From assembly GCA_016214245.1 (NCBI GenBank), contig JACROW010000042.1, forward strand, positions 1-8,327: a DNA stretch of 8,327 nucleotides, read 5' to 3'. The stretch's first letter is position 1. Each line of letters opens with the position of its first letter. Position numbers and translations under genes: made by a program. The stretch is from Candidatus Omnitrophota bacterium (GTDB lineage Bacteria; Omnitrophota; Gorgyraeia; 2-01-FULL-45-10). A model generated the notes under the pieces. It was not told where the DNA came from and made no database searches. It worked only from the letters and a program-made list of their open reading frames with translations. Below, in pieces: positions 1 through 6,075 of this stretch.

Positions 1-20
1 CTATAGAGATGCACCCTACC

Positions 21-147
21 AAATTTTTCGGCGCCTGTCGTGGCGGAACTTTCGGGCGTTGCTGAAGCGAGGATGGCCAATCCGAGCGAGCGGCAAGCGG
101 AAGCAATGCCCGAAAGTAGCCGCCTGCACGCTGAAGCCGAAAAATTT
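21..147. repeat. Nested inverted repeat (127 bp), hairpin or MITE-like element
   Basis: Seen directly: perfect 12-base terminal inverted repeats (AAATTTTTCGGC at 21-32 and its complement at 136-147). Inside them lie matched arms 42-46/120-124 (GGCGG/CCGCC), 48-57/108-117 (ACTTTCGGGC and complement, perfect) and 59-62/103-106. That gives about 31 base pairs in one long interrupted hairpin with an apical region of about 40 bases. The outer arm begins on the stop codon of the upstream small gene (TAA 148-146). No target duplication is evident at the edges, and no uridine run follows the stem as in a standard intrinsic terminator. It could be a REP or MITE-like repeat, or an mRNA 3' end structure protecting the operon transcript. 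Which of these it is cannot be told from one copy. Confidence 0.7.
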
Positions 148-460
148 ATCGCTTCCTGTGGAACAAAAGTCCGAATATGGTCCAGCTTATGATAAGGAGC
201 GAGGCACTTATCGCAACGCTGTTCAAAATGAGAATCTTCTTGTCTATCGAGCCCTTCTCGCGCTTGAGAATCTCCAATATATACTCATCTTCTGAATTCT
301 TGAGCACCTTGCCAGATTTAATCTGGCTAATCAACATCGCCTTTGACTTATTTTCTATGGACGATGCCCGTTTGATCATGGGAAATCCGATTATCGCGTA
401 ATTGAATGCGAGAACTATCAGTAGCGTTATGCCTATCCATATCCTTGCTTTACTGGTCAC
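146..460 (-). CDS. Small two-helix inner-membrane protein of unknown function
   Basis: I do not recognise this family. The predicted 104-residue product has a short basic start, a hydrophobic segment at about residues 7-29, a charged middle of about 45 residues (30-75, rich in Lys, Glu and Ser), a second hydrophobic segment at about 76-100, and a C-terminal HRKR. The positive-inside rule predicts both ends in the cytoplasm and the charged middle outside. I chose GTG at 460 because GGAGGT (470-465) sits 4 bases upstream. An in-frame GTG at 466 has no room for a ribosome site. The gene overlaps the end of aroK by 11 bases, so translation is probably coupled. Being last in the cluster does not by itself link it to aromatic synthesis. 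Its stop lies in the arm of the downstream inverted repeat. Confidence 0.6.
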   Translation of the reverse strand: MTSKARIWIGITLLIVLAFNYAIIGFPMIKRASSIENKSKAMLISQIKSGKVLKNSEDEYILEILKREKGSIDKKILILNSVAISASLLIISWTIFGLLFHRKR

Positions 461-965
461 GGCCACCTCCGACTATTTCGATTACCCGCTCTACGACCTG
501 ATTGATGGTAAGCTTGCCTGTGTCTATTGTGTGGTCAGCCTTGGCATAGAACGGCGCGCGCTTTGCGAGGAGATCCCTTATCTTCCGCTTTGGGTCCTCG
601 ACATTGAGTAGCGGCCTGTGCTTATACTTTTGTGTCCGGGCCATTATCGTCTCATCATCCGCAGTGAGGCATATCACCACGCCGTGCGATTTCAGATTCT
701 CCATATTCTTTTCGCGAAGCACTACTCCGCCACCTGCATCTATTACAACGTTCTCCATGTCTGAGACTTCCCGCACGACTTTGCTTTCGATATCTCTAAA
801 ATATTCCTCGCCGCTTTTAGTGAATATCTCGTTTATCGTGCGTTTCTCTTTCTTTTCTATCAGATCGTCCGTTGAGACATAGCGCATCTTCAAGCGATTG
901 GCCAAAGCCGTCGCGATCGTCGTCTTGCCGCTTCCCATAAATCCAACGAGGACTATATTCTTCAT
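450..965 (-). CDS. aroK: Shikimate kinase
   Basis: Phosphorylates the 3-hydroxyl of shikimate with ATP in the cytoplasm, the fifth step towards chorismate. The 171-residue length is normal for the family. Visible motifs: P-loop GFMGSGKTT at 8-16; STDD at 31-34 with the shikimate and magnesium-binding aspartates; FRDIE at 56-60 with the shikimate-binding arginine R57; the GGG loop at 78-80; the lid arginine R117 in HRPLL; and R136 near the C-terminal end of the lid and core. The ATG is 10 bases after the aroC stop, with only a weak GGA as ribosome site, so it is probably translated from the aroC message. The last 11 bases overlap the next gene. aroK and aroL isozymes cannot be told apart here, and aroK is used as the general name. 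Confidence 0.95.
   Translation of the reverse strand: MKNIVLVGFMGSGKTTIATALANRLKMRYVSTDDLIEKKEKRTINEIFTKSGEEYFRDIESKVVREVSDMENVVIDAGGGVVLREKNMENLKSHGVVICLTADDETIMARTQKYKHRPLLNVEDPKRKIRDLLAKRAPFYAKADHTIDTGKLTINQVVERVIEIVGGGRDQ
465..470 (-). promoter_or_regulatory. Ribosome binding site deciding the GTG start at 460
   Basis: GGAGGT on the minus strand lies inside the last codons of aroK (the Gly-Gly-Gly stretch) and 4 bases before GTG 460. It supports that start over GTG 466, and it supports a real gene here rather than a chance frame. Confidence 0.5.
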
Positions 966-975
966 TCCAATGCTT

Positions 976-1476
976 TCAGAATTTCTTTACCTGCGCGATA
1001 TACCCTTTGTAATTCCTGCGCATCTCCTGAACCGAATCCCCGCCGAATTTCTCGATAACTGCATTTGCTATCTCGATCGCGCATACGCTCTCGCCGATAA
1101 CGCCTGCCGCAGGGACCGCGCATACATCGGAGCGTTCGACCGCTGCCTTTACAGGTCTCTTCGTTTTAACATTCACACTTGAAAGCGGCTTCCTCAAGGT
1201 TGATAGGGGCTTCATCACCGCTTGTATTACAATATCATCCCCGTTCGTCATACCGCCCTCGATGCCGCCTGCGTTATTGGTCTTCCGGTAGAACCCTCTC
1301 TTTTTATCATAGAATATCTCATCGTGAACCATAGAGCCCTTACGATTAGCGGCCTCAAAACCTATCCCGAAACTTACGCCCTTGATCGCCTGGATAGACA
1401 TAACGGCTCTTGCCAAATTAGCATCTATCCTTCTGTCCCACTGGGTATAACTTCCGAGTCCTGGAGGAACCCCCCT
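976..1476 (-). CDS. aroC: Chorismate synthase, 3' fragment (disrupted gene)
   Basis: C-terminal half of chorismate synthase, which removes phosphate from EPSP to make chorismate using reduced FMN. The open frame begins GVPPGLGSY followed by [11 protein letters not shown], then [33 protein letters not shown] and the KPLSTL and [15 protein letters not shown] motifs, all family-typical. It has no start codon of its own. An in-frame TTG at 1416 lies well inside conserved sequence and is not a credible start. The N-terminal half lies in another frame (2014 to about 1481). About 30 residues expected between VRCA and GVPPGL, including the GDTxGG segment, are absent. The gene is therefore deleted and frameshifted at about 1475-1481, by real mutation or assembly error. 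The stop is 10 bases before aroK. Confidence 0.9.
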   Translation of the reverse strand, partial: RGVPPGLGSYTQWDRRIDANLARAVMSIQAIKGVSFGIGFEAANRKGSMVHDEIFYDKKRGFYRKTNNAGGIEGGMTNGDDIVIQAVMKPLSTLRKPLSSVNVKTKRPVKAAVERSDVCAVPAAGVIGESVCAIEIANAVIEKFGGDSVQEMRRNYKGYIAQVKKF

Positions 1477-2014
1477 GCTTAGCGCACCTCACGCTGGATC
1501 TTTCAGATATTGCGGCGATCTGATTCATGCCGAGTCCGCTCGCATCAGACGCTATACCGCCTATCACAATAACATGGCTTAAGATCCTTATATCGAATTC
1601 GGCCACTAAGATTTTGGCAATGGCTCCGGCCGAGACCCTTCCTACAGTATCCCTTGCGCTCGAACGTTCCAGCACATTCAGCACATCTGTGAAACCGTAT
1701 TTCAATGCGCCTGCTAAATCGGCATGGCCTGGACGAGGATCGTGGATGATGGGCAGTTTATCGATCGACCGGTCGACATTTTCAACCATCATCGCGATCG
1801 GGCTTCCTATGGTCAGGCCTCTCCTCAAACCGGACATAATCTGAACCCTGTCCGATTCTATCTTCATTCGTTTACCACGGCCATAGCCGAACATGCGCCT
1901 CGAGAGCTCATCATCTATCTTTCTTTTATCGATAAGAAGTCCTGCCGGCATGCCGTCCAGTATCGTTAACATGCACTTCCCATGCGATTCACCACTTGTT
2001 AAATACCGCAGCAT
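1418..2014 (-). CDS. aroC: Chorismate synthase, 5' fragment (disrupted gene)
   Basis: N-terminal half of chorismate synthase, last step of the shikimate pathway. Motifs: GESHG at 8-12, the FMN-contact stretch GYGRGKRM at 43-50, IMSGLRRG at 59-66, PRPGHADL at 93-100, and RSSARDT at 117-123 followed by [10 protein letters not shown]. Family-like sequence ends at VRCA (175-178). The next 20 residues ([10 protein letters not shown] and on) are an out-of-frame reading of the GVPPGLGSY region and end at 1418. A six-G run (1475-1470) sits at the break, but a slip alone cannot explain it because about 30 residues are missing. The start at ATG 2014 is supported by a strong ribosome site. Identity is secure. 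Whether an active enzyme exists depends on whether the lesion is real. Confidence 0.93.
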   Translation of the reverse strand: MLRYLTSGESHGKCMLTILDGMPAGLLIDKRKIDDELSRRMFGYGRGKRMKIESDRVQIMSGLRRGLTIGSPIAMMVENVDRSIDKLPIIHDPRPGHADLAGALKYGFTDVLNVLERSSARDTVGRVSAGAIAKILVAEFDIRILSHVIVIGGIASDASGLGMNQIAAISERSSVRCAKQGGSSRTRKLYPVGQKDRC

Positions 2015-2018
2015 AATA

Positions 2019-2026
2019 ACCTCCTT
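2019..2026 (-). promoter_or_regulatory. Strong Shine-Dalgarno of aroC
   Basis: AAGGAGGT on the minus strand, with about 5 bases between the GG and ATG 2014, in the 30-base gap after the prepilin peptidase stop. It is one of the two clearest ribosome sites in the window (with ilvC) and fixes the aroC start. Confidence 0.75.
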
Positions 2027-2044
2027 TTGATACCATGATGCTTT

Positions 2045-2821
2045 TTAATAAAATCCGTAAAATAGTAATTGCAGAATCCGCTCGCCCCACAAAATTGAAA
2101 CCAGGGCCCCTAAAGATAGATAGGGCCCGTACGGAATGGTTTGGCGGCCGTACTTAACCTTTAGGATTATGCCGACTACCGAGCCGAATACCGGGGCTAT
2201 GAAAAAAGTGAGCAGGACAAGTTTCCATCCCAGAAATGCACCGATCATAGACATCAACTTTACGTCTCCGCCGCCCATCGCCTCTTTTTTGAATACGAGC
2301 TCGCCGAAAAACCCCATGAGATATATGCTTAAACCTCCTGTCAATGCGCCCAGGAATGAAGCGAAAAGACTGCCTACCCGCACGCCCTCCCCGAAAAGCG
2401 AAGGAAATGCCAGGGCCAGCCCGAGGCCGAGCGCGATGCCGAAAAGCGTGACTTCGTCCGGTATCTCCTGAATCTCGAAATCAACGAATGTCGCTATAAT
2501 CAATCCGCAGGATAAGATCGAATACGCGAAAAATTTTGCTGTCAGTCCAAATGTGGTTGACAATAATAAAATCGTTCCCGCGGTTAAAAGTTCAACCATA
2601 AAATATCTGAAAGATATTTTGGATTTACAAGATCTGCATCTTCCCTTCAATACGAGATAGCTCAGGATCGGAATATTGTCATACCAAGAAAGGGCCTTCC
2701 CGCAATTCGGGCAATAGGACCTTGGCCTGACGACCGATTTCCCTTTCGGAATCCTGTATATGCATACGTTTAAGAAACTTCCGATCGCCGAACCGATTAT
2801 AAAGACGAAAATATTATCCAT
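2045..2821 (-). CDS. pilD: Prepilin peptidase / N-methyltransferase (type IV leader peptidase)
   Basis: Inner-membrane aspartic protease that cleaves type IV prepilins and pseudopilins and usually N-methylates the new N-terminus. The 258-residue protein carries the N-terminal domain SAIGSFLNVCIYRIP at 11-25 with a zinc tetracysteine (C37, C40, C62, C65). A polytopic peptidase domain follows, with catalytic D114 in FVDFEIQEIPD and D186 in GGGDVK. An upstream in-frame ATG at 2884 would add 21 hydrophilic residues inside aroE. I chose ATG 2821 because it overlaps the aroE stop as TGATG and puts the first membrane helix at the N-terminus. No good ribosome site is visible, so coupling to aroE is likely. 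The substrate pilins or secretion system are not in this window. Lodging between aroE and aroC is unusual functionally. Whether it is named pilD or comC is arbitrary here. Confidence 0.93.
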   Translation of the reverse strand: MDNIFVFIIGSAIGSFLNVCIYRIPKGKSVVRPRSYCPNCGKALSWYDNIPILSYLVLKGRCRSCKSKISFRYFMVELLTAGTILLLSTTFGLTAKFFAYSILSCGLIIATFVDFEIQEIPDEVTLFGIALGLGLALAFPSLFGEGVRVGSLFASFLGALTGGLSIYLMGFFGELVFKKEAMGGGDVKLMSMIGAFLGWKLVLLTFFIAPVFGSVVGIILKVKYGRQTIPYGPYLSLGALVSILWGERILQLLFYGFY

Positions 2822-3666
2822 CACCCTATACCCTTTTTCAACGCTCTTCGCATGACCGCCACCGGCGCTTTCTGGCCCGTCCATATCTCAAACGCTATTG
2901 TCCCCTGGTATAAAAGCATGCCGGTTCCGGCAACCGCATGGACCTTCCTCTCCTTAGCGTCTTTCATAAGTCTCGTCATGGGCTGATTATAAACGAGGTC
3001 ATAAACGTATAGCCCCGGCCGCAAAAAAATCGCATCTATCGGAGATGGATCATCCTTTTTCATGCCAACCGGAGTCGCATTTATCAGAAGCTCGGCCTTT
3101 TCCAGCGCCTCTTTCAGCTCCTCTCTTCTTACGATATCCAGCCTCTTTTCATCATAATATATTTTAAAATGGTCCTTAAGGGCTTCGCATTTTTTATCAT
3201 CGATATCCATGACGGCTATCTCTTTAGGCCCATTCCCGAGATACATTATTATGGCCATCGATGCGCCGCCTGCGCCCAATACCAGCACATTTCTGCCTTC
3301 AGGTTCAAATTTCAGGTCCTCTACCAGCGATCTATAAAAACCCGGGCCGTCTGTGTTGTAACCCTCAAGTGTTCCGTCAATTACCTTTATCGTATTAACA
3401 GCCCCCAGGCGTTTCGCATTCTCGTCCAGCGATCCGTACCTTTCTATATAATCTTTGGCCTTTATCTTGTGCGGTATGGTGACATTTAATCCGGAGATTT
3501 CTCTCTCGGCAATCCCTTTCAGGAAGTCCTCTAAATCTTCCGGGGTTATATCGAAGATCTGATATTCCGCATCCATCCCAAGCGCCTTGAACGCAGCGTT
3601 CTGCATGGCTGGTGAGAGCGAATGGCTGACCGGATGTCCGACTATACCGTAAATTTTCTTTGCCAT
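2821..3666 (-). CDS. aroE: Shikimate dehydrogenase
   Basis: Reduces 3-dehydroshikimate to shikimate in the cytoplasm. The 281 residues match the family length. Motifs: SHSLSP at 14-19 (substrate serines), NVTIPHK at 61-67 with catalytic K67, NTDGPGF with catalytic D104, the dinucleotide loop GAGGAS at 129-134, NATPVGM at 194-200, and GTGMLLYQG with Q252. The usual NRT phosphate clamp after the second Rossmann strand is replaced by MDIDDKK (151-157). Acidic residues there suggest NAD(H) rather than NADP(H). An in-frame ATG at 3738 would prepend 24 residues read through a palindromic repeat. I chose ATG 3666, which starts at the conserved KIYGIVGHPVSHS. No clear ribosome site precedes it. Its stop overlaps the start of the peptidase gene. 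Confidence 0.94.
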   Translation of the reverse strand: MAKKIYGIVGHPVSHSLSPAMQNAAFKALGMDAEYQIFDITPEDLEDFLKGIAEREISGLNVTIPHKIKAKDYIERYGSLDENAKRLGAVNTIKVIDGTLEGYNTDGPGFYRSLVEDLKFEPEGRNVLVLGAGGASMAIIMYLGNGPKEIAVMDIDDKKCEALKDHFKIYYDEKRLDIVRREELKEALEKAELLINATPVGMKKDDPSPIDAIFLRPGLYVYDLVYNQPMTRLMKDAKERKVHAVAGTGMLLYQGTIAFEIWTGQKAPVAVMRRALKKGIG

Positions 3667-3680
3667 AGTTTTATTTTGTG

Positions 3681-3735
3681 AAAAATCCGTTGAATCTCTT
3701 ATCGCCTGCCTGCCGGCAGGCAGGGACCCAACGGA
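3681..3735 (-). terminator. Possible intrinsic terminator between leuA and aroE
   Basis: On the minus strand a perfect 7-base stem, TCCGTTG (3735-3729) with CAACGGA (3692-3686), encloses a second, GC-rich self-complementary hairpin (3724-3705). It is followed at once by five T residues (3685-3681). The layout resembles a rho-independent terminator, which would separate ilv-leu from aro transcription. The outer loop is long, and the T run lies only 15 bases before the aroE ATG, so an attenuator or plain repeat is also possible. Confidence 0.35.
3705..3724. repeat. Perfect 20-bp GC-rich palindrome
   Basis: CCTGCC-TGCC and its exact reverse complement meet at 3714/3715, with no loop. Read in the aroE frame it yields SLPAGRQA, a peptide I recall as a common mis-annotated extension in metagenomic genomes carrying this kind of dispersed palindrome. 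It lies in the leuA to aroE gap, not in a conserved protein region. Confidence 0.75.
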
Positions 3736-3740
3736 CATGA

Positions 3741-3775
3741 TAGAGCTTTAAGCTTAAAGCTTATAGCTTATAGCT
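3741..3775. repeat. Five tandem heptamers TNNAGCT over the leuA stop
   Basis: Seen directly on the plus strand: TAGAGCT, TTAAGCT, TAAAGCT, TATAGCT, TATAGCT without interruption. The leuA stop codon (3756-3754) and the final codons encoding about AISYKL fall in the array. The ends (ATAGAGCT 3740-3747 and AGCTCTAT 3772-3779) are also complementary. Short heptameric tandem repeats of this type are known in cyanobacteria as STRR sequences. Relation to those is only by analogy. Confidence 0.8.
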
Positions 3776-4587
3776 CTATGTTTATACACACGCTTATTCA
3801 CCGCATTGAGATAGGCCTTGATGCTGGCCTCTATTATATCCGTGCTCGCGCCTCTTCCTGAAACTACCCTTCCCTTGGCTCCCATCTTTATCGACACTTC
3901 ACCCAGAGCATCCTTGCCGCTTGTGACAGACCTGATGGCATAATCCAAAAGCTTGCCGCTCGTCTTCGTTATCTTATCGATCGCTTTATAACAGGCATCG
4001 ACCGGCCCGTCACCGCTTGAGGTGCTTGATGATATCTTATTGTGAAACTTTAACGATACCCGCGCAGATGGCTCCAGCTCGTCGCCGGATGAGACGTAGA
4101 AATGGACGAGCTTATACTCTTCCGGAACCCTGCTGATCTCTTCTTCCAAGATCGTCTCGATATCTCCGTCGAAGATCTCTTTCTTCTTATCCGCCAATTC
4201 CTTGAACCGCTCGAATGCCTTGTCTATCATCCTTTCCTTCAGGTCTATACCCAGTTTTTTAAGTCTCTCTTTGAATGCGTGCCTCCCGGAATGTTTCCCC
4301 AGGATAAGCCTCGTCTCCCCGAAACCGACATCCTCCGGCTTCATTATCTCGTATGTGATACGCTCCTTTAAAACGCCGTCCTGATGAATACCCGCCTCGT
4401 GAGCGAATGCGTTCGAGCCGACGATGGCCTTGTTCGGCTGGACCGGCATACCTGTAAGTTTCGAAACAAGGCGGCTCGTCTTACAGATCTCTTTTGTCTT
4501 CACGTCTGTATAGAGGCCTTTAAATATATCATTCCTCGTCCTTATGGCCATCACTATCTCTTCCAGCGATGCGTTGCCGGCTCGCTC
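3754..4587 (-). CDS. leuA: 2-isopropylmalate synthase, 3' fragment (disrupted gene)
   Basis: C-terminal part of 2-isopropylmalate synthase, which condenses 2-ketoisovalerate with acetyl-CoA as the first committed step to leucine. The frame opens with [18 protein letters not shown], then [34 protein letters not shown] and GKHSGRHAF. It ends in the regulatory domain ([18 protein letters not shown], then [14 protein letters not shown]), where leucine normally binds, so feedback inhibition is likely in an intact form. It lacks a start codon. A start at ATG 4554 would fall inside conserved sequence. It is out of frame with the 5' fragment, and about 38 residues including the metal-binding HxH motif are missing between them. 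The last residues (about AISYKL) are encoded by a heptamer repeat and are probably not conserved. Confidence 0.92.
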   Translation of the reverse strand, partial: ERAGNASLEEIVMAIRTRNDIFKGLYTDVKTKEICKTSRLVSKLTGMPVQPNKAIVGSNAFAHEAGIHQDGVLKERITYEIMKPEDVGFGETRLILGKHSGRHAFKERLKKLGIDLKERMIDKAFERFKELADKKKEIFDGDIETILEEEISRVPEEYKLVHFYVSSGDELEPSARVSLKFHNKISSSTSSGDGPVDACYKAIDKITKTSGKLLDYAIRSVTSGKDALGEVSIKMGAKGRVVSGRGASTDIIEASIKAYLNAVNKRVYKHRAISYKL

Positions 4588-5105
4588 TCTATATTCGGCA
4601 CATTCTCCTTTATCCCTTTAATGAGTCCGCCGAATTCAAAAGGTGTTGCATATCCGACTGTGTCAGGGATATTTACAGTGGCAGCACCTGCCTCTATAAC
4701 AGACTCTATCACTTTATACAAGAATGCCTTTTCAGTGCGCGAAGCGTCCTCGGGAGAAAATTCTATATCATTGCATTTGGTCTTTGCATATCTGACTGCC
4801 CAGACAGCTATTTTTAAGATCTCATCCTCAGCCTTCTTCAATTTATATTTCATATGAATCTTGGAGGTTGCCAAAAATATATGTATCCGCGGCCTTCTGG
4901 AATACTTCACGGAACTATATGCCGCGTTTATATCTTTCTTTAAAGACCTCGCAAGGCCGCAGATGACCGGGCCCTTGACAAGTTTGGCTACCATCTTCAC
5001 GGCCTCAAAATCACCCGGGCTTGAGATGGGAAACCCTGCCTCAATGACATCGACCCCCAAGATGGCGAGCTGTTTGGCTATCTCGAGTTTCTCGATCTTA
5101 TTCAG
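4554..5105 (-). CDS. leuA: 2-isopropylmalate synthase, 5' fragment lacking its N-terminus
   Basis: N-terminal TIM-barrel part of LeuA. Family-like sequence starts abruptly at [26 protein letters not shown] and continues through [48 protein letters not shown] and [13 protein letters not shown] to KENVPNIE. About 25 expected residues, with the catalytic DTTLRDGEQSPGAS region, are absent. In their place the frame runs back into the end of ilvC, overlapping its stop. No proper start exists (a TTG at 5060 is internal). After NIE the reading ([10 protein letters not shown], stop at 4554) is out of frame, while the other frame gives [10 protein letters not shown]. The gene thus carries two lesions. 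If they are assembly errors, the original would be a normal gene of about 500 or more codons. Confidence 0.9.
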   Translation of the reverse strand: MNKIEKLEIAKQLAILGVDVIEAGFPISSPGDFEAVKMVAKLVKGPVICGLARSLKKDINAAYSSVKYSRRPRIHIFLATSKIHMKYKLKKAEDEILKIAVWAVRYAKTKCNDIEFSPEDASRTEKAFLYKVIESVIEAGAATVNIPDTVGYATPFEFGGLIKGIKENVPNIESEPATHRWKR

Positions 5106-6061
5106 GCGCCGACATATTCTATCTGGTGCGCATCCTCCTTCTTCAGGATCGCATTAAAATTGGGCCTGCCGGCTTCGTTCTCTCTGATCCACTCCCTCGC
5201 GAAGCGCCCTGACTTTATCTCTTTCAGGAGCTTCTTCATCTCCTTGCGCGTCCTTGCGGTTATGATCCTCTTCCCCCGCGTTATGTCGCCATAGCATGCC
5301 GTATTGGAAACCCTGCGCCTCATGCCGCTTATGCCTGTCTCCTGGATCAGATCCGTGATTAACTTCAATTCGTGCAATACCTCAAAATATGCTATCTCCG
5401 GCTGGTAGCCTGCCTCCACCAAGGTGTCGAAACCGGCTTTGATAAGCTCTGTCACACCGCCGCAAAGGACCGCCTGCTCGCCAAATAGATCGGTCTCAGT
5501 CTCCTCGTCAAAGGTCGTCTCGATAACGCCGGCCCTCGTCCCGCCGATAGCCTTCGCGTAGGCAAGTGCCAGCTTCAACGCGTTCCCGGTCGCATCCTGA
5601 TAAATTGCCACAAGACATGGAACGCCTTTACCTTCCTCATACATGCGCCGCACAAGGGCGCCTGGCCCTTTCGGCGCGATCATAAATACGTCTATCTTCT
5701 TTGAAGGTTTTATCTGTCTGAATCTTATATTAAATCCGTGTGAAAATACGAGGGCCTTGCCCTTGGTCATATTTTGAACTATATCGCTCTTATACACAAG
5801 AGCCTGGGCATGGTCCTGGGTCAAAATCTGGACAACGTCAGCCTGGCGCGATGCATCTTTTGCTGAGATTGGCTTGAAGCCGTCTTTTAACGCCTGTTCA
5901 TAGTTAGGCGTGCCTTCGAGTTCGCTTACTATACAATCTATACCTGAATCGCGCAAATTTAAGCTCTGGCCGCGGCCCTGAATCCCGTATCCGATGACTG
6001 CAACTTTTCTGCTTTTCAAAATACTTAAATCTGCATCATTGTCGTAATAGATCTTAGCCAT
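5102..6061 (-). CDS. ilvC: Ketol-acid reductoisomerase, class I, C-terminus clipped
   Basis: Isomerises and reduces 2-acetolactate or 2-aceto-2-hydroxybutyrate to the dihydroxy acids of the valine and isoleucine pathways. The 319-residue protein has the Rossmann loop GYGIQG at 24-29, SHGFN with H108, APKGPG at 129-134 with K131, TETDLFGEQ with metal ligands D191 and E195, FEVLHELK with E227 and E231, and SNTACYGD with S252. The specificity loop SELEGTPNY (46-54) has no arginine or serine to hold an NADP phosphate, suggesting NADH preference. The end HQIEYVGA then stop lacks the roughly ten residues (KLRxMMPW-like) usual in class I enzymes, and the stop coincides with the start of truncated leuA, so this end is probably a deletion junction. 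ATG 6061 is chosen because AAGGAG lies 5 bases upstream. TTG 6064 is too close to it. Confidence 0.94.
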   Translation of the reverse strand: MAKIYYDNDADLSILKSRKVAVIGYGIQGRGQSLNLRDSGIDCIVSELEGTPNYEQALKDGFKPISAKDASRQADVVQILTQDHAQALVYKSDIVQNMTKGKALVFSHGFNIRFRQIKPSKKIDVFMIAPKGPGALVRRMYEEGKGVPCLVAIYQDATGNALKLALAYAKAIGGTRAGVIETTFDEETETDLFGEQAVLCGGVTELIKAGFDTLVEAGYQPEIAYFEVLHELKLITDLIQETGISGMRRRVSNTACYGDITRGKRIITARTRKEMKKLLKEIKSGRFAREWIRENEAGRPNFNAILKKEDAHQIEYVGA

Positions 6062-6066
6062 CAATT

Positions 6067-6072
6067 CTCCTT
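6067..6072 (-). promoter_or_regulatory. Shine-Dalgarno of ilvC
   Basis: AAGGAG on the minus strand, 5 bases before ATG 6061, begins four bases after the ilvN stop (6078-6076). It decides ATG 6061 over the adjacent TTG 6064. Confidence 0.7.
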
Positions 6073-6075
6073 TCG

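Noticed and set aside
21..147. Integron attC site
   Set aside because: The hairpin size fits, but no matching pair of RYYYAAC/GTTRRRY core sites was found at the ends, and the neighbouring gene is not cassette-like.
59..295. Plus-strand open frame over the inverted repeat and the small membrane gene
   Set aside because: It has no ribosome site or recognisable motif and is antisense to the repeat and a better-supported gene.
1418..1490. Programmed ribosomal frameshift in aroC at the G run
   Set aside because: A frameshift would keep all residues, but about 30 family residues are absent at the same point, so a deletion explains it better.
2822..2884. Longer prepilin peptidase starting at 2884
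   Set aside because: The extra residues are hydrophilic, overlap conserved aroE codons and would displace the first membrane helix from the N-terminus.
3667..3738. N-terminal extension of AroE starting at ATG 3738
   Set aside because: The extra 24 residues are read through the palindrome (SLPAGRQA), have no ribosome site and precede the conserved family start.
4384..4857. Plus-strand open frame of 157 codons within leuA
   Set aside because: It mirrors strongly conserved LeuA sequence on the other strand and shows no family motif.
4554..5125. Natural IlvC-LeuA fusion or overlapping genes
   Set aside because: The two frames differ and a TGA ends IlvC. LeuA also lacks its catalytic N-terminus, so no functional fusion is encoded.
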